A stretch of DNA of 64,000 bases, from assembly GCA_030247855.1 (NCBI GenBank), contig JAPDRN010000040.1, forward strand, positions 62,001 to 126,000. Direction: 5' to 3'. This DNA comes from Knufia peltigerae. Lineage: Eukaryota; Ascomycota; Eurotiomycetes; Chaetothyriales; Trichomeriaceae. Positions 32,239 through 42,891 of the stretch are shown in pieces; within the stretch, counting starts at the first letter, position 1, and each line of letters begins with the position of its first letter. The position numbers and the translations under genes are program-made. The notes beneath the pieces were generated by a model. That model saw only the letters and a program-made list of their open reading frames with translations, did not search any database and was not told where the DNA came from.

Positions 32239-33408
32239 ATGTCAACACAACAACCGTCCCCCGAACCCTCCGCGCCCTCGTTGGAATATCCCTTCGCGAC
32301 CTCCCCGGACATCCTGCGGACGCACCAGAAGGACGCCTACGTGACCGGGACACTCTCGGCACAAGCGTCGACGATTCTTCGAGCCCTACTCGGCGCACGA
32401 TTCGCACACAAGTACTCCGAAGCGACCTCCCACCTCAGCGAATTGTTGTACCTATGCCTGACCACACTCTTGGGGAACCGGACGTTGGGTGAGGAATACT
32501 GCGACGTGATACAAGTCGAGGATGACACTTTGAGGCTTGCCGGACTCGAAAGGAGGGTCGGCTATATCGCCAGCGTGGTATTCTCACCGTGGTTGTTGGG
32601 GAAAACGCTCCCAGCACTCAGACGCAAATTACGGAGTAAATTGGAATGGAACATTGAACACGCCGAAGCTCAGAACCAACAACAAAACCAACGCCAGAGG
32701 GGTGGCAGTAGCAAGACTCCCTCTCCCTCGAGAAGTTTGAAATTGCAAAAATATCTCCTCCAACATCTCGACACACTCACATCCCCCAACCCCGTTTACG
32801 CCCTGAGTCTGGCGACTTTTTATTTCACCGGGGCATATTATCATCTGTCCAAACGACTTTTCCGACTGAGGTATGTCTTTACGAAACAGATCAAACCGGA
32901 CGAGCAGAGAGTGGGGTATGAGGTTTTGGGTGTTTTGTTGGTGCTACAGATGGCGGTTCAGTCGGCCTTGCACGTCAGAGAGACTTATCTAGACGCCACA
33001 TCCTTACCGAGCGGCGACGGAAGAACACCAACTCAGACAATGGCCCTCCTGGGTAACGGTGCCGAAGTTTCCATCTCCTCCGGCCTCGGTACTTCCTCCC
33101 CGACCAACTTGCTCGCAGATATAGACGCGCTCCCTTCAAAACTACCTCCGGGTCTCTCGGACAACACTTCGACACCTGTCCCGGAAAACGCCAGGTACGA
33201 TCTTTCCGACCCCCAACTCATGGCTTGGATCCCCGCAGGCCAACAACGGAAATGTACCTTGTGTCTCGAACCCTTCAGGGACCCGAGTGCCACCACCTGC
33301 GGCCACGTGTTTTGTTGGAGTTGCGTACAGGATTGGGTCAAGGAAAAGGCCGAATGTCCGCTGTGTAGGCAGAGCGTGCTGCCTCAAAAGGTTTTGCCGT
33401 TACGATAA
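32239..33408 (+). CDS. PEX10: Peroxin-10, RING ubiquitin ligase of the peroxisomal import machinery
   Basis: An integral peroxisomal membrane E3 which, with Pex2 and Pex12, ubiquitinates the PTS1 receptor Pex5 for recycling. A single exon gives 389 residues. The N-terminal half begins EYPFATSPDILRTHQKDAY and contains YCDVIQVEDDTLRLAGLERR, both Pex10-typical. Hydrophobic segments lie in the middle (SLATFYFTGAYYHLSKRLF and around VLGVLLVLQMAVQSAL). The C3HC4 RING starts at Cys339: CTLC, then TTCGHVFCWSC and CPLC, close to the C-terminus. An in-frame ATG does not occur upstream; 32239 is the first. Two other products in this window carry SKL and would depend on this machinery. Confidence 0.96.
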   Translation: MSTQQPSPEPSAPSLEYPFATSPDILRTHQKDAYVTGTLSAQASTILRALLGARFAHKYSEATSHLSELLYLCLTTLLGNRTLGEEYCDVIQVEDDTLRLAGLERRVGYIASVVFSPWLLGKTLPALRRKLRSKLEWNIEHAEAQNQQQNQRQRGGSSKTPSPSRSLKLQKYLLQHLDTLTSPNPVYALSLATFYFTGAYYHLSKRLFRLRYVFTKQIKPDEQRVGYEVLGVLLVLQMAVQSALHVRETYLDATSLPSGDGRTPTQTMALLGNGAEVSISSGLGTSSPTNLLADIDALPSKLPPGLSDNTSTPVPENARYDLSDPQLMAWIPAGQQRKCTLCLEPFRDPSATTCGHVFCWSCVQDWVKEKAECPLCRQSVLPQKVLPLR

Positions 33409-33672
33409 GGAGAAGCCTTTGATGTATATATTTTTATCATAATGGCAACACAAAAATTGATGGAAATGTGTAACGAACATCATACCCGAAAAACGTGACT
33501 AATACATCGTAGATTATGCCATGTGCTGTATGTACTACAACAACAAAATACCATATGTATATACTATGCAATTCCCCATGAACGCTCATTATGACACTCC
33601 CAGAAACCGAGTTATAACGCCCGAAACCAATTTCCCGTCCACAATTTATTCAAGTCAGATCGGATCGGGTTT

Positions 33673-35286
33673 TTAAACGGCTCCCACCTTTTTCGGTTTC
33701 ACAGGACTATCCTCCTCCCCTTCCTCACCCTCGCTCATCAGACCTTCGAGTTCGAACTCTTCAGCGTCCCTAACTTGCTGACTGTCGGTGACCCGATGGC
33801 GAGGTAACACCGATCCGTTGGCGGGTCCTGGGACATCGCCGTTCAGCCCGTGGAGGACCGAGACCTTTCTCGAGTGGCCGCTGCTCGGCCCCGCGGCGGT
33901 GCTCAGGGAGCGGTTGCGCGGCGGGCCACGGAGACCGTTGCTCTCGTCGTCCGGCCAGGCGTGCGACGCGTAAACGTAGAGCAGAATGTTGACAAAGAGG
34001 TAGAGTAGGAAGGCGATCGAGTAGAGAATGAGGATGTAGCTGACGTGTGTGACATCGGCGTCGGACAAGAGGTGCATCTGTTCTTCGGTTGCACCCATGA
34101 ACAAGAAACCAGATGCGTAGAGGAGCTAGAAACAAGAATGTCAGTCTGATATGCCCAACCAACAGTGGCGCGGTACCAATGGTAGAAACAAACTTACGAA
34201 TGGTGGCAGATGCTGCCAACTGTTGACTTCGCCGCCTCCCCTGCTGTCTTTGAGCAAGAAGGAGATTTCGACGATCCGCGCCGCCCCAGCCGCCATGAGC
34301 GTGTAGCCGAAAACCGTGTGGACCATGGTACTCAATGGCAGCTCCTGAGGGTGTCCGCCCATGGCCCAACCCGTGAGCACAATGACGATGCCGGGCAAGA
34401 TGTTACGCTTGGGACGTCCACTCCTGGATCGTGAGAGCCAGACGCCGAGAAGCCCCGCGCACCACCATACGATACCCATGCTCGTGTGCTGCAGGTCGTT
34501 CTTGACCCAAGGGTGACCCCACCGGTGTTCAGTGAAGGTGTTGACGCAACCCCAGGCGGCGATGACGATGCTGTCGAAGAACTCTTGACTGCGGCCGGTG
34601 CGCCTGAGCCACGCCTGGCCGATGAGCAAGAGAAGCGTCATGATGATTCCGTAGGCGATGAACGCAGAGCCCATGATGAAATGCGCCAGACATTGTCCGA
34701 GATGGTCTCCTCGGCAATAGCCCATGGCGACGATGCCGCCGAAGAGCATCTGCGTCCACGAGACAATGGGCATGGCCTTGCCCAACCAGCCATGTACGAT
34801 GACCACTCCACGTCGACCTCCTCTTCCCATCTTGCCTCCGAAAACTCTCCCGACCCACCCGCTCTTTTCTTCAAGGTGTAATTTGAGCCCGACGCCCAGG
34901 CCAACCTGGACGATCAACATGAAAACCAGGCTGTTCGCAAAACTCGCATGAATGTTGGGGTGCTTGAACTGTCGCCCCTTGTGCATGTGGCCGAGGAAGT
35001 ATGCGACTGTAGCCACCACGGTGCCCGCAATCTGTACGGGCACATGCCATCTACTCTTGATGATACCCAGGACCATGCCGTAGGGAAAGATCATGCCAAA
35101 GGACAGGATCATAAGGAGGATATGCGTCCATAGTCGCGAGTCGAGAGGGTCCGGTGAGACTGCCGCTCCCTCGGGGATCTTGTCTGTATGTCCGCCATGG
35201 GCAGAAGCGGTCGACGCGAGGCCTAAGATGGAGAAGACGAGGAGGAGTGGTCGAATTCGGGTTGACTCGACGTGGAAGTGCTGCAT
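33673..35286 (-). CDS. Ytp1-like multispanning membrane protein (DUF2427)
   Basis: A fungal family of unknown biochemical function, with a cytochrome b561-like helical arrangement. Exons 35286-34198 and 34125-33673 join to 513 residues from the first true ATG (MQHFHVES). A signal peptide probably ends after ALA-type residues at about 29 (STASAHGGH). Around nine to eleven hydrophobic helices follow. Conserved His residues occur in or near the helices (HILLMILSFG, FLGHMHKG, HGWLGK, HFIMGS, TEHRWGHPW), which is what makes haem binding conceivable. The acidic C-terminus ends in KPKKVGAV. The haem role is inference only. It is convergent with PEX10, with 264 bp between stops. Confidence 0.86.
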
Positions 35287-35802
35287 TGTCAACGCGAAGC
35301 GCGAAAAGGTGACGGGGCAAAGGGAGATATCTGGACTGGCAGAGGCCGTCGTTTCAACAGACAGGCATTGGGCCGACGGGTAGAATGTGTACTAGCAACA
35401 ACGGTGCCTGTGATATTGAGATGGTTAATAAGTCAGGAGAATCCAGTCGTTGAACACAATCATGGTGTGTCTGGCCGGCAGATCCGGCAGAAATGCGCAG
35501 TGAATTCTCCACATCGAAGGAAAAAGGTGGCCTGGTCTGACCACAATATGTTACGAATACCTACTCCGTACCTACTCTTACATTACAGGACGTCGATTTC
35601 TATCAGTGGCGACTAGGAATCAGTCTTCGTCAACACATGGGGACAAGTCATTAGTTGCATACAGACTTCATTAATGCTATCCCTTGCTTAATGATCTCAC
35701 AAGGATTATAACAATACCCAAAGCTGCTTCTTCCTCAATATCACTCCACCATTACTGACAGTTGCCTCCTCATCAATCTCTCGAGACAGTAGAAAATCCG
35801 CT
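35287..35802. other. Intergenic, Ytp1-like promoter and deacetylase 3' flank
   Basis: No gene seen. One TACTCCGTA copy is at 35562. Confidence 0.5.
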
Positions 35803-37614
35803 TCATGCCTTTGGATTGTCAATCGTCAAGCCCTGCATAGCACACGAATCCGCAGTGCTGCGTGTCTTGAATCCGATGCTTGGTCCGCAAGAAGCGCAAG
35901 TTGTCATGCTGCTGGTTGTAACTTCACACTGAGTGCAATGATCGAGAAGCTGCTTGCACACATCATCCATGTCTTGACACGGGCTCTTGTTGACGCGCTT
36001 TTTATCATCCATACACTTCTTTGCGTCATCAAAGCATTTCTTCGAGCTATTCCAGCATTCCAATTTGTCCTTGAAATAGTCCAGAGTTCCGCAGTACCCG
36101 TCCTTGGAGATCATACAAGCGCCCAAAGCCATAGAGGCTGGACGGGACTTTTCCGGAGTACGATACCAGTTTGTGGCAGGGTCTTCGAGACATTCTCCAA
36201 CAGTGACAGCTATGTGCAGGGTCAGCAAGCAAATCGTGACAGAAGACGATGAAACAACTACCTTTCCATCCTTTCTGGCTGACGGCGTCCAACACGTGCT
36301 TGGTAAGATCAATGGCAGATTTATGGATAGGGTCATGTTGAATGAGGAGCATGTTGCCATTCTGAGGAGTCTGGTTCAGAGCATCATCAAATGTCTTCTT
36401 CATGGCATCAAAGTCTTCGGGGTGGCTCCAGTCGCTGCTGTCTACTGAGTAGGAGACAATGTGATAGCCCAAGGCTGTCAGATCTGTCAAGCAGCCAGTC
36501 TCATTGGTACACTTCATGTATGGCGGTCTCATATAAGTTGGGTACTTGTTGAGAATGTTGGCAATGGCTCTCTCGTTCTTGGTCAGGTCCGTCTTCCGCT
36601 CCTCCGAAGTCAGCGTTTCCAGATCAAAATGGGACCAGCTGTGAGATCCGATCTGATGACCATCTTGCAACATGCGTTTGATGGTCTCCATCCGTGTCTT
36701 GGTTGTGTCAATCTGGCCTCTTCCATTGGCAATGCCGGGAATGAAGAATGTCGCCTTCGCTTTTTTATCATGGAGAATGTCGAGAAGTTTTGCCGTATCC
36801 TCCGATGGACCATCGTCAAAGGTCAAGGCGATGACTCCAGGTTTTGTGCAACGGGTGATGGCTTTGCCATACGGCACTGCGCCTACCTTTGTTCGCTGTT
36901 CGCTGGAAAGGCTAGGGCCATCAGGATTCACGTCAGAGTCACACCAGCCAAAGCCAAGTTGACAATTCATGGGAACAGAGCAAAAGTCCTTGCCAGTGCC
37001 CTGGGCCAAGTCAGTGTGCATCTTCACTTCTCAAGGTGCGTTTACTTACACACCAGCCCGTATGCGAGCAGCATTGACCAGCAGGACACTTTTCGTTATC
37101 CCCTTCCAAGCCACAGCGTTGTGCAGCGGGGGCGGTTGGACTGGGACTTGGGGATGTAGTGGATGTCGGTTGCGGCACATTCTCAACACCACATATCCTA
37201 GCTGCGTATCAGTACAAGGATGTTCCACTCTTGTGCAGTTATTTCGAACCCAAATTCATCTTGACAACCTTCGCCGCAGTATTCGGAGTTATTGCCTGGG
37301 AGAAATGTGAGAAGGTATCGAAGAGTTCGAGACTGAGTGAGCATTACCACAATAGCCCTGGGAATGTCAGTCTTGGTCAGATATGTGGACAACAGTGTAC
37401 ATACATGGACAGAACAGCACCAGCCTCCGCCAGGAACGTCGGGATCACACCTGCCTTGGGTTGGGCCGCATGTGTTGCCGACAGCGTTGATACTTGCTGG
37501 TGACATCAGGGCATCTTGCATGGCAAAGTGGTTCAAGGAAGGAGCTCGAAGCAAGACTGCAGCGTGGGCTCCAGTGGCCAGGATGAGCGGCACGAGGATA
37601 GTGAGTGGATGCAT
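35803..37614 (-). CDS. Secreted polysaccharide deacetylase with two chitin-binding domains and a Cys-rich tail
   Basis: A carbohydrate esterase family 4 enzyme, most likely removing acetyl groups from chitin in the wall. Exons 37614-37405, 37357-37348, 37295-37250, 37197-37050, 37000-36262 and 36209-35803 join to 519 residues. A signal peptide occupies the first ~18 residues. Two CBM18 hevein-like modules follow: NTCGPTQGRCDPD...GWCC...GYCG...EYCG, and RCGLEGDNEKCPAGQCCSHTGWCG. The NodB domain has TFDDGPSED (catalytic Asp and metal Asp), HSWSHFDLETL (metal His pair), RPPYMKC and LLIQHDP. After it comes a tail of about 130 residues with 13 Cys, unlike ordinary chitin deacetylases. Exon 2 is only 10 nt and completes the first chitin-binding module. 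Confidence 0.9.
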
Positions 37615-38141
37615 GGTTACCACTTTGACTGACAATGCAAGAGACGATGTAAGAGAGCGGTGGCAGCGAGAGGAAGCGAGAGAATGGTCAATCACCACGA
37701 TTTCCTGATGATGAAGCAAAATGCAGGGAACGAATGCAGTAGTATCAATGCTGATGGAAAGCGATGGGTCGACTTCAAAATGGAACCGTGGTGATGAACA
37801 AAAGAGAGTGATGGTGAGAAGAGAAGAAGTAAGAAAGAAAAGAGATCGAGGAAGAGAGAAATAGAAAGCTCAAACATGCAGCACCTGCCGTCATTCAACT
37901 TTCATCGTCGCAACTGCCTCGAAATACCAACATTAGGAGAAGAGGCATCAGGAGTGATACTTAAAGCCCATCAACCGTAACTCGTGACCCGTGACTTGTA
38001 GCCTGCTCAGCATCGCCCTTAAGAAGATACTCATAATGCAGTGTAGCTGCGGTATGGACGTCCGTGTCAACGGCATCCGTCAATCCAAATGAAATGGCTA
38101 TAGCAACTTTCCTCAGAACTTGTCATCAATCCCACTCTCAC
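37615..38141. other. Deacetylase promoter and SYLF-gene 3' flank
   Basis: No gene seen. The deacetylase leader is CT-rich on its own strand (purine-rich on the plus strand, about 37780-37870). Confidence 0.5.
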
Positions 38142-39874
38142 TCATTGGAAACTTCCAGGTAAATCTTTGGAATCTCTCCGTTCCTCATTAGGCGTCACTG
38201 GGACCGAATGAAAACTCGGTTCAGTATTTTCGTGTGTGGTGGTAGGTGACAACTTGTGTAAGTCTTCGTGCTTCTCTTCCGTAGCGTCGTTCAACGAGAT
38301 TCGGTCAAATCCATCCGCAGGAGGCGTGGGTGAAGTTGGCGAAGCTACTCGTCCAGGATTTCTGGGAGGTAGAGCGGGTGGTGCACGTTTGGGTACTTCA
38401 ACCACTCTCGCTCGCGCCACTACTGGTACAGCAGTATGTATCTCGGCATCTGAGTCGACATCAGAGAAGGATTCCGGTTCCTCTTGATGTTCGTCGGTTT
38501 CGTCGTCGACGCTTTGGCTGTGCTTCATTGACGTTTCGGTGCTTCGCATAGACTCCCTTTTGGGGCTGCGACTCCCACTCCCACTCTTGGGCTCATCCTC
38601 GTCAGTCTGCGTTGCCCGATCAATGCTAGCTAAGCTATGAGTGCTGTCTCTCCACGTTCGACTCCGAATCGACCCATCAACGCTCTTCCTGGAGAAATGT
38701 GAATATATAGGGCTTGTTGGCGATGGCCTGAACTCAAAGACTTCGGCGCTGGGTCGCTGGTGAGTGCCTGCTTCTCGGATAGTGAGACCTTCGGCCTCGA
38801 GGGCTTTGACGCCGTACGGGTCGGGATCATCTTCTGCGGGTATACCGAAGGTGCCTGCTATGTTATGATTAGTGCTTTGCTAGAGGTTTGAGTCGGGATC
38901 ATACCATCTCCAAGAAGCTCCATATCACTTGGGGCCACTCCTTCTGGAAGCAGAGCTTGATCAATTTCGTCACCCTGCGCGGCTTTCAGGGTGTCCAGCA
39001 GAACCTGATACTTTTCAACTGGGGGGTAGCGAACTTTGCCAACCAAAATATCGGCTACTCCGACACGTTCGCCATAGAATCTCTCATTCTCGTCCGTCCT
39101 TTCGATCACCAAATTTCCTTCCAGAGCGACGCCTGCGTAAAGACCACGGCTCTTTACATATGACCAGATGGGCGCCTGCCTTTTGGTCACTTCCGTGTCG
39201 AGGGTGGCTCCCATACCGACAGGCCCCGCGGCGACACCGACTTCCGTTCCCAATGTGCATCTTAACTTCATAAAAGCCTCGAGTGCCTTGTGTGTATTGA
39301 TTACCAGCACCGAATCATAGATGTCGACACCAGCGAGAAATCCGAAGGACAGATTCTGTGTCTGTATACCACTCGGAGGACCCCATTCGCCCGTTTCAGG
39401 GTGTCGGGCGATCAGAACACCGGAGCCTCCAGACCCGCCTAACAGCCATCCTGTCCGCATCGTTGTGAATATCGCAAGACCGACACAGTTCTTGATCACC
39501 TTTGCCGGGATTTTTTGTAGTACTCTTTGTTTCCCCTGCGGGGTTCCTTCTGCGGTGGCATTGCGCTCTTCTATCTTTTTCGCTTCACTCTCCTCTATGT
39601 GCTCGTAAAAACCATCTTTGCAGAAGCCTCTAAGAATGCGAGCGGCCTTATCGGACTCTTTGTCTAGTGAGGTTGGCCAGAATGTTTCGGACCCGACCTT
39701 GTTTGTATACTTGTTGACCGGCTTTTCCAGTTTGTTGACAAAGTTGTAGGCTTTGTTGAAGCCGGGTTTCAAGGCTTTTTCATAGGCTGTACTCGAGTAG
39801 CCTTTTGTCTTTTCCCAGACTGTGGCATTGTTGGTGGCAGACGTCGTGCTTCTGGCGTCCGAGGCTTGCGCCAT
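38142..39874 (-). CDS. SYLF-domain protein (Ysc84/SH3YL1 family)
   Basis: SYLF domains bind phosphoinositides and actin; the yeast members act at endocytic patches. Exons 39874-38905 and 38854-38142 join to 560 residues from the first ATG (MAQASDARS). The SYLF core lies at about residues 65-310: KAARILRGFCKDGF, KVIKNCVGLAIFTTMRTG, LLGGSGGSGVLIARHPETGE, LSFGFLAGVDIYDSVLVINT, GVAAGPVGMGATLD and YVKSRGLYAGVALEG are the family landmarks. The C-terminal ~240 residues are Ser/Thr/Pro-rich and disordered, with a PPALPPRNPGR stretch that could be an SH3 ligand. There is no SH3 domain of its own. The frame is open without ATG for about 55 codons upstream. Confidence 0.9.
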
Positions 39875-40967
39875 TGTTGACGCCGATGACGGAGGAGGGG
39901 CGATAGGAAGGGATGATGGAGATGTCAAGGACGGCGCACAGATGTCGTCGATGCGGTACAGTTCATGCCGACAGTACTTGCTGTTCTGTAAGAGAAAATG
40001 TGAGCGCCAGGCAAAGTTGATTCAGCCGCGGTGAGCTGGCTTGCAGGGTATTTAGTTAGAACCCTTTCTCTCGTATTCAGCGACTCCGGTAGCAGCCGAA
40101 TTGGGCTGACCTTCTCATTACATGCGCACGCGCAACGTCATCGGCTTCCAGGCGGCCATGTGTTTATATGCTAGAGGCATATCTTAGTCAGAACGAGCTT
40201 GGAGTTAGAAAGAGGCCCGGTCGACCGTGGGATTGTGGGCTCGCTAGGCGCAGTTTTAGGTGGTGGAGGGCAATAAATGGGCCTTGGCCAGTTAAGTTGC
40301 TTGCCACGGGCAAGAGAGCCCCCGAAGGAGTCACACTCAAGAGCCTCAATAGGGAGGAGTACTTTTGGACCACTCAACATACAGTAGGTAATGCCACCTA
40401 AAAATAACCACATCCGAGTATGAGTACGTAGGGAACTGTGGTGACTTTGTTCAATTTCTTAGTTGGACAAGAACCAATCTCAGCCACTCAGTGCTCCTCG
40501 TACGAGTGCGAGTACCTAGCTAGTTTCCTATTGTCCAGCGTTCACCTATTCCGTACCTTGGGTACAAGTAGGTAGGCCACGGTCTGACTACGAGTAAACT
40601 GTTTTTCCATACTCCGTTACAGGGACCTGGGCTTACCTAAATTCTTAGTTCTTAGTTCGTACTCCGGTACTCCGTAACTCCAGCACATGCCAGCTACTCC
40701 TCTCGTACTCCGTATCATTCGTCACTTTCCCTTCCGAGTCCGTCTAGAGCTCAAGAAACAACCTCGGTGCCTCATCGACTAAGTAATCACGATTTCGGAT
40801 ATACCATGATTTTAATCTCATTGATACAAAAGTAACGACGACGGCTTTCTACTCAACGTTGTTCTCTCTTATTCAGTAACATTCCCCTTCGTGTGTGACT
40901 TTTCGATACTTCGTACTCCTTGTACGTCTCAAGACGCTCTTGAACTCCAGATCCAGATCCATCAAAA
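39875..40967. other. Divergent region rich in dispersed words
   Basis: 1.1 kb between divergent starts, no gene seen. Holds TACTCCGTA at 40668 and 40706 with several near copies (40614, 40660), and multiple GTAC- and TACC-type short words between 40430 and 40720. The last ~100 bp are CT-rich leader of the enoyl-CoA hydratase gene. Confidence 0.5.
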
Positions 40968-41906
40968 ATGCCTCCGATACCACCATTGTTTGTCCTCCCG
41001 ATCCCTCCATCATCGGCCACTTCGGCGACTCAACAGCAAGGGAGCTTCATCTGTACACAGGCCGCTCCGCAGGTCTATCTGCTTTCATTCTCGTCCCCGC
41101 CCGACAATCGCCTCACCCCCGCCTTCAACGAGACCTTTCTTCTCGCACTGGACATCATCGAACACAAGTTGCCCAAGGGGGTCGTCGTCACCACGTCTTC
41201 GATCCCAAAGTTCTACTCCAACGGTCTCGACTTTGAGAATGCCATTCGAGACCCCAACTTTTTCCCCGGCAGCCTGTATCCACTCTGGAGGAGACTCATT
41301 ACCTATCCCATGCCGACCGTTGCTTTGATGAATGGACATGGTGAGTCCTTGGTTTGTTCTCTACGTTTTATTTCGTGGCAAAAAAAAATATCCGCCTTCC
41401 TGGAATTGTCACTGACCTTGTGTTTCCGTCGTGACACAGCGTTCGCGGGTGGCCTCATGACGGCAATGATGCACGACTATCGCATCATGAACCCCCACAA
41501 GGGTTTCGTGTGCCTGAACGAGCTCGACTTCGGTGCGAACCTCCAACCCAGCATGGCTGCCGTCTTCCGGGTCAAACTGAGCATGACCACCTTCCGGAAC
41601 ATGGTCCTCGAGAGCAAGAGGTATCCGGCCCTGGAGGCGTTGAAAGAGGGCATCATCGACGGCGTGGGTGGCGTCGACGAGACGCTGGCCTTCGTCGGGG
41701 AGATGAAGCTCACCCAAAAGGCCCAAGGCAAGTCGTACGGGAAGATGAAGGAGGAAATGTACCGTGAAGTTGTCAAGGATCTGGACGAGGGCAGTCAAGC
41801 CCCCAAAACTTTGGCCGCCAGAGACCTGGATCGCAATCGCAGAGACTTGGAAGCAAGGAAGCGAGTCGACGACTATCAGGCCGTCGTGCAAAGGTCGAAG
41901 TTGTGA
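40968..41906 (+). CDS. Peroxisomal enoyl-CoA hydratase/isomerase family protein (PTS1)
   Basis: A crotonase-fold protein, probably a delta3,delta2-enoyl-CoA isomerase or related enzyme of peroxisomal fatty-acid oxidation. Exons 40968-41340 and 41440-41906 join to 279 residues. Crotonase landmarks are VYLLSFSSPPDNRLTPAF, the oxyanion-hole region KFYSNGLDFE, and PTVALMNGHAFAGGLMTAMMHDYRIM, where the GHAFAGG motif is formed across the intron. FVCLNELDFG follows, where isomerases keep a catalytic Glu. The protein ends in SKL, a perfect type 1 peroxisomal targeting signal. The 99-bp intron is a multiple of three and contains no in-frame stop, so an unspliced message would encode 33 extra residues. 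The exact reaction is not fixed. Confidence 0.9.
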   Translation: MPPIPPLFVLPIPPSSATSATQQQGSFICTQAAPQVYLLSFSSPPDNRLTPAFNETFLLALDIIEHKLPKGVVVTTSSIPKFYSNGLDFENAIRDPNFFPGSLYPLWRRLITYPMPTVALMNGHGESLVCSLRFISWQKKISAFLELSLTLCFRRDTAFAGGLMTAMMHDYRIMNPHKGFVCLNELDFGANLQPSMAAVFRVKLSMTTFRNMVLESKRYPALEALKEGIIDGVGGVDETLAFVGEMKLTQKAQGKSYGKMKEEMYREVVKDLDEGSQAPKTLAARDLDRNRRDLEARKRVDDYQAVVQRSKL

Positions 41907-42510
41907 TTTCTAGAAAATCATGTCCCTAGTGCCGGCACGAGGCGCGTTGCACTTCTTGAGTGTTCGTGCATATTGTAGGTTTTATATATTGCATCGACGA
42001 AAACGGTGATGATGGTTTAATTCAAAGGTACAATATTCAAGTGTTACCACAGAGAACGGGGTACGTACCTCTGATAAGATAATCGTGATATTTGCCCATC
42101 TTAGGTACGTACTAGTAGGTACTGTCCGATGTAGTGCCTCTTTGAGATCAAGTCAAGCATCTCATATGACGACTGTTATATTTTAATCAGAGTAGTTTAA
42201 TTCTAGTATTCGGAGGAATTTCCAAAGTTCCTCAAGCAATAAATAATACTTCTGGTTGTATATACTCGGTATGGACAACGTCAGTACCTAAATTATTGGA
42301 CTCGGTTCGGAGCATTCGTTATGATTGTCAAAAAATATTTGAGAATCAAGTTACTCCGTGAACACAAGGTATTTTAAATACCCCTGCTCCAATAAACATA
42401 CTGTACATTAAACAACTTCTCTTTCTTTTTTCTTTCTGTTTCTTATTTTTTAGCGTTTGTCGTCTGCAGTCCCACGAACAGAACAGATCGAAATCACTAC
42501 CTACAAAAGT
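41907..42510. other. Intergenic upstream of the Swi5 gene
   Basis: AT-rich, no gene seen. Several near copies of the dispersed words (e.g. TACTCCGTG at 42353). The last 60 bp before the Swi5 ATG are strongly pyrimidine-rich. Confidence 0.5.
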
Positions 42511-42891
42511 ATGGACGAGACAATCAAGTCCAACATCTTGTCCACCCAGACCCGACTCTCCCAAGTTCTTGATCAAATCTCGGAGTTGCCGTCGTTCAAG
42601 TCAAACACATCAACGACCACGTCGATAACGTCGTCGTCGTCGTCGTCGGCAACAACAACATCATCATTCTCGAGCTCAACAAGTGTCTCAACAACTTCAA
42701 CATCTTTATCATCTCAACAACGAGCCGCATCACAATACGTCGATCGTGTCTTTTCCGACCACATTTCTCTCCTCAAAGAATATAACCAAATCAAAGACGT
42801 CGCAATGGGCATGTTGTCCATTCTGGCCGAGAAGCAAGGGAGACGCCTGGCTGAAGTCATGGACGACCACGGTCTGACCGAGGACGATTGA
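42511..42891 (+). CDS. SWI5: Recombination mediator Swi5 (Sae3) homologue
   Basis: Swi5 pairs with Sfr1 to stimulate Rad51/Dmc1 strand exchange in homologous recombination. The frame from the first ATG gives 126 residues. The N-terminal helix reads KSNILSTQTRLSQVLDQI. The conserved C-terminal half, DHISLLKEYNQIKDVAMGML followed by SILAEKQGRRLAEV, is the family signature. Between them lies a run of about 50 Ser/Thr residues encoded partly by a TCG microsatellite (about 42628-42648), so the protein is longer than the usual 80-90 residues. The upstream frame is open to a CAG that could be an acceptor, so an additional 5' exon is possible. Just past the stop are five GATT repeats. Confidence 0.85.
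   Translation: MDETIKSNILSTQTRLSQVLDQISELPSFKSNTSTTTSITSSSSSSATTTSSFSSSTSVSTTSTSLSSQQRAASQYVDRVFSDHISLLKEYNQIKDVAMGMLSILAEKQGRRLAEVMDDHGLTEDD

Noticed and set aside
35287..35292. Start of the Ytp1-like protein two codons earlier
   Set aside because: That codon is TTG; the first ATG is at 35286.
42457..42510. Extension of Swi5 by 18 residues from a TTG
   Set aside because: Starts at a non-ATG codon right after a possible splice acceptor; the first ATG at 42511 was preferred.
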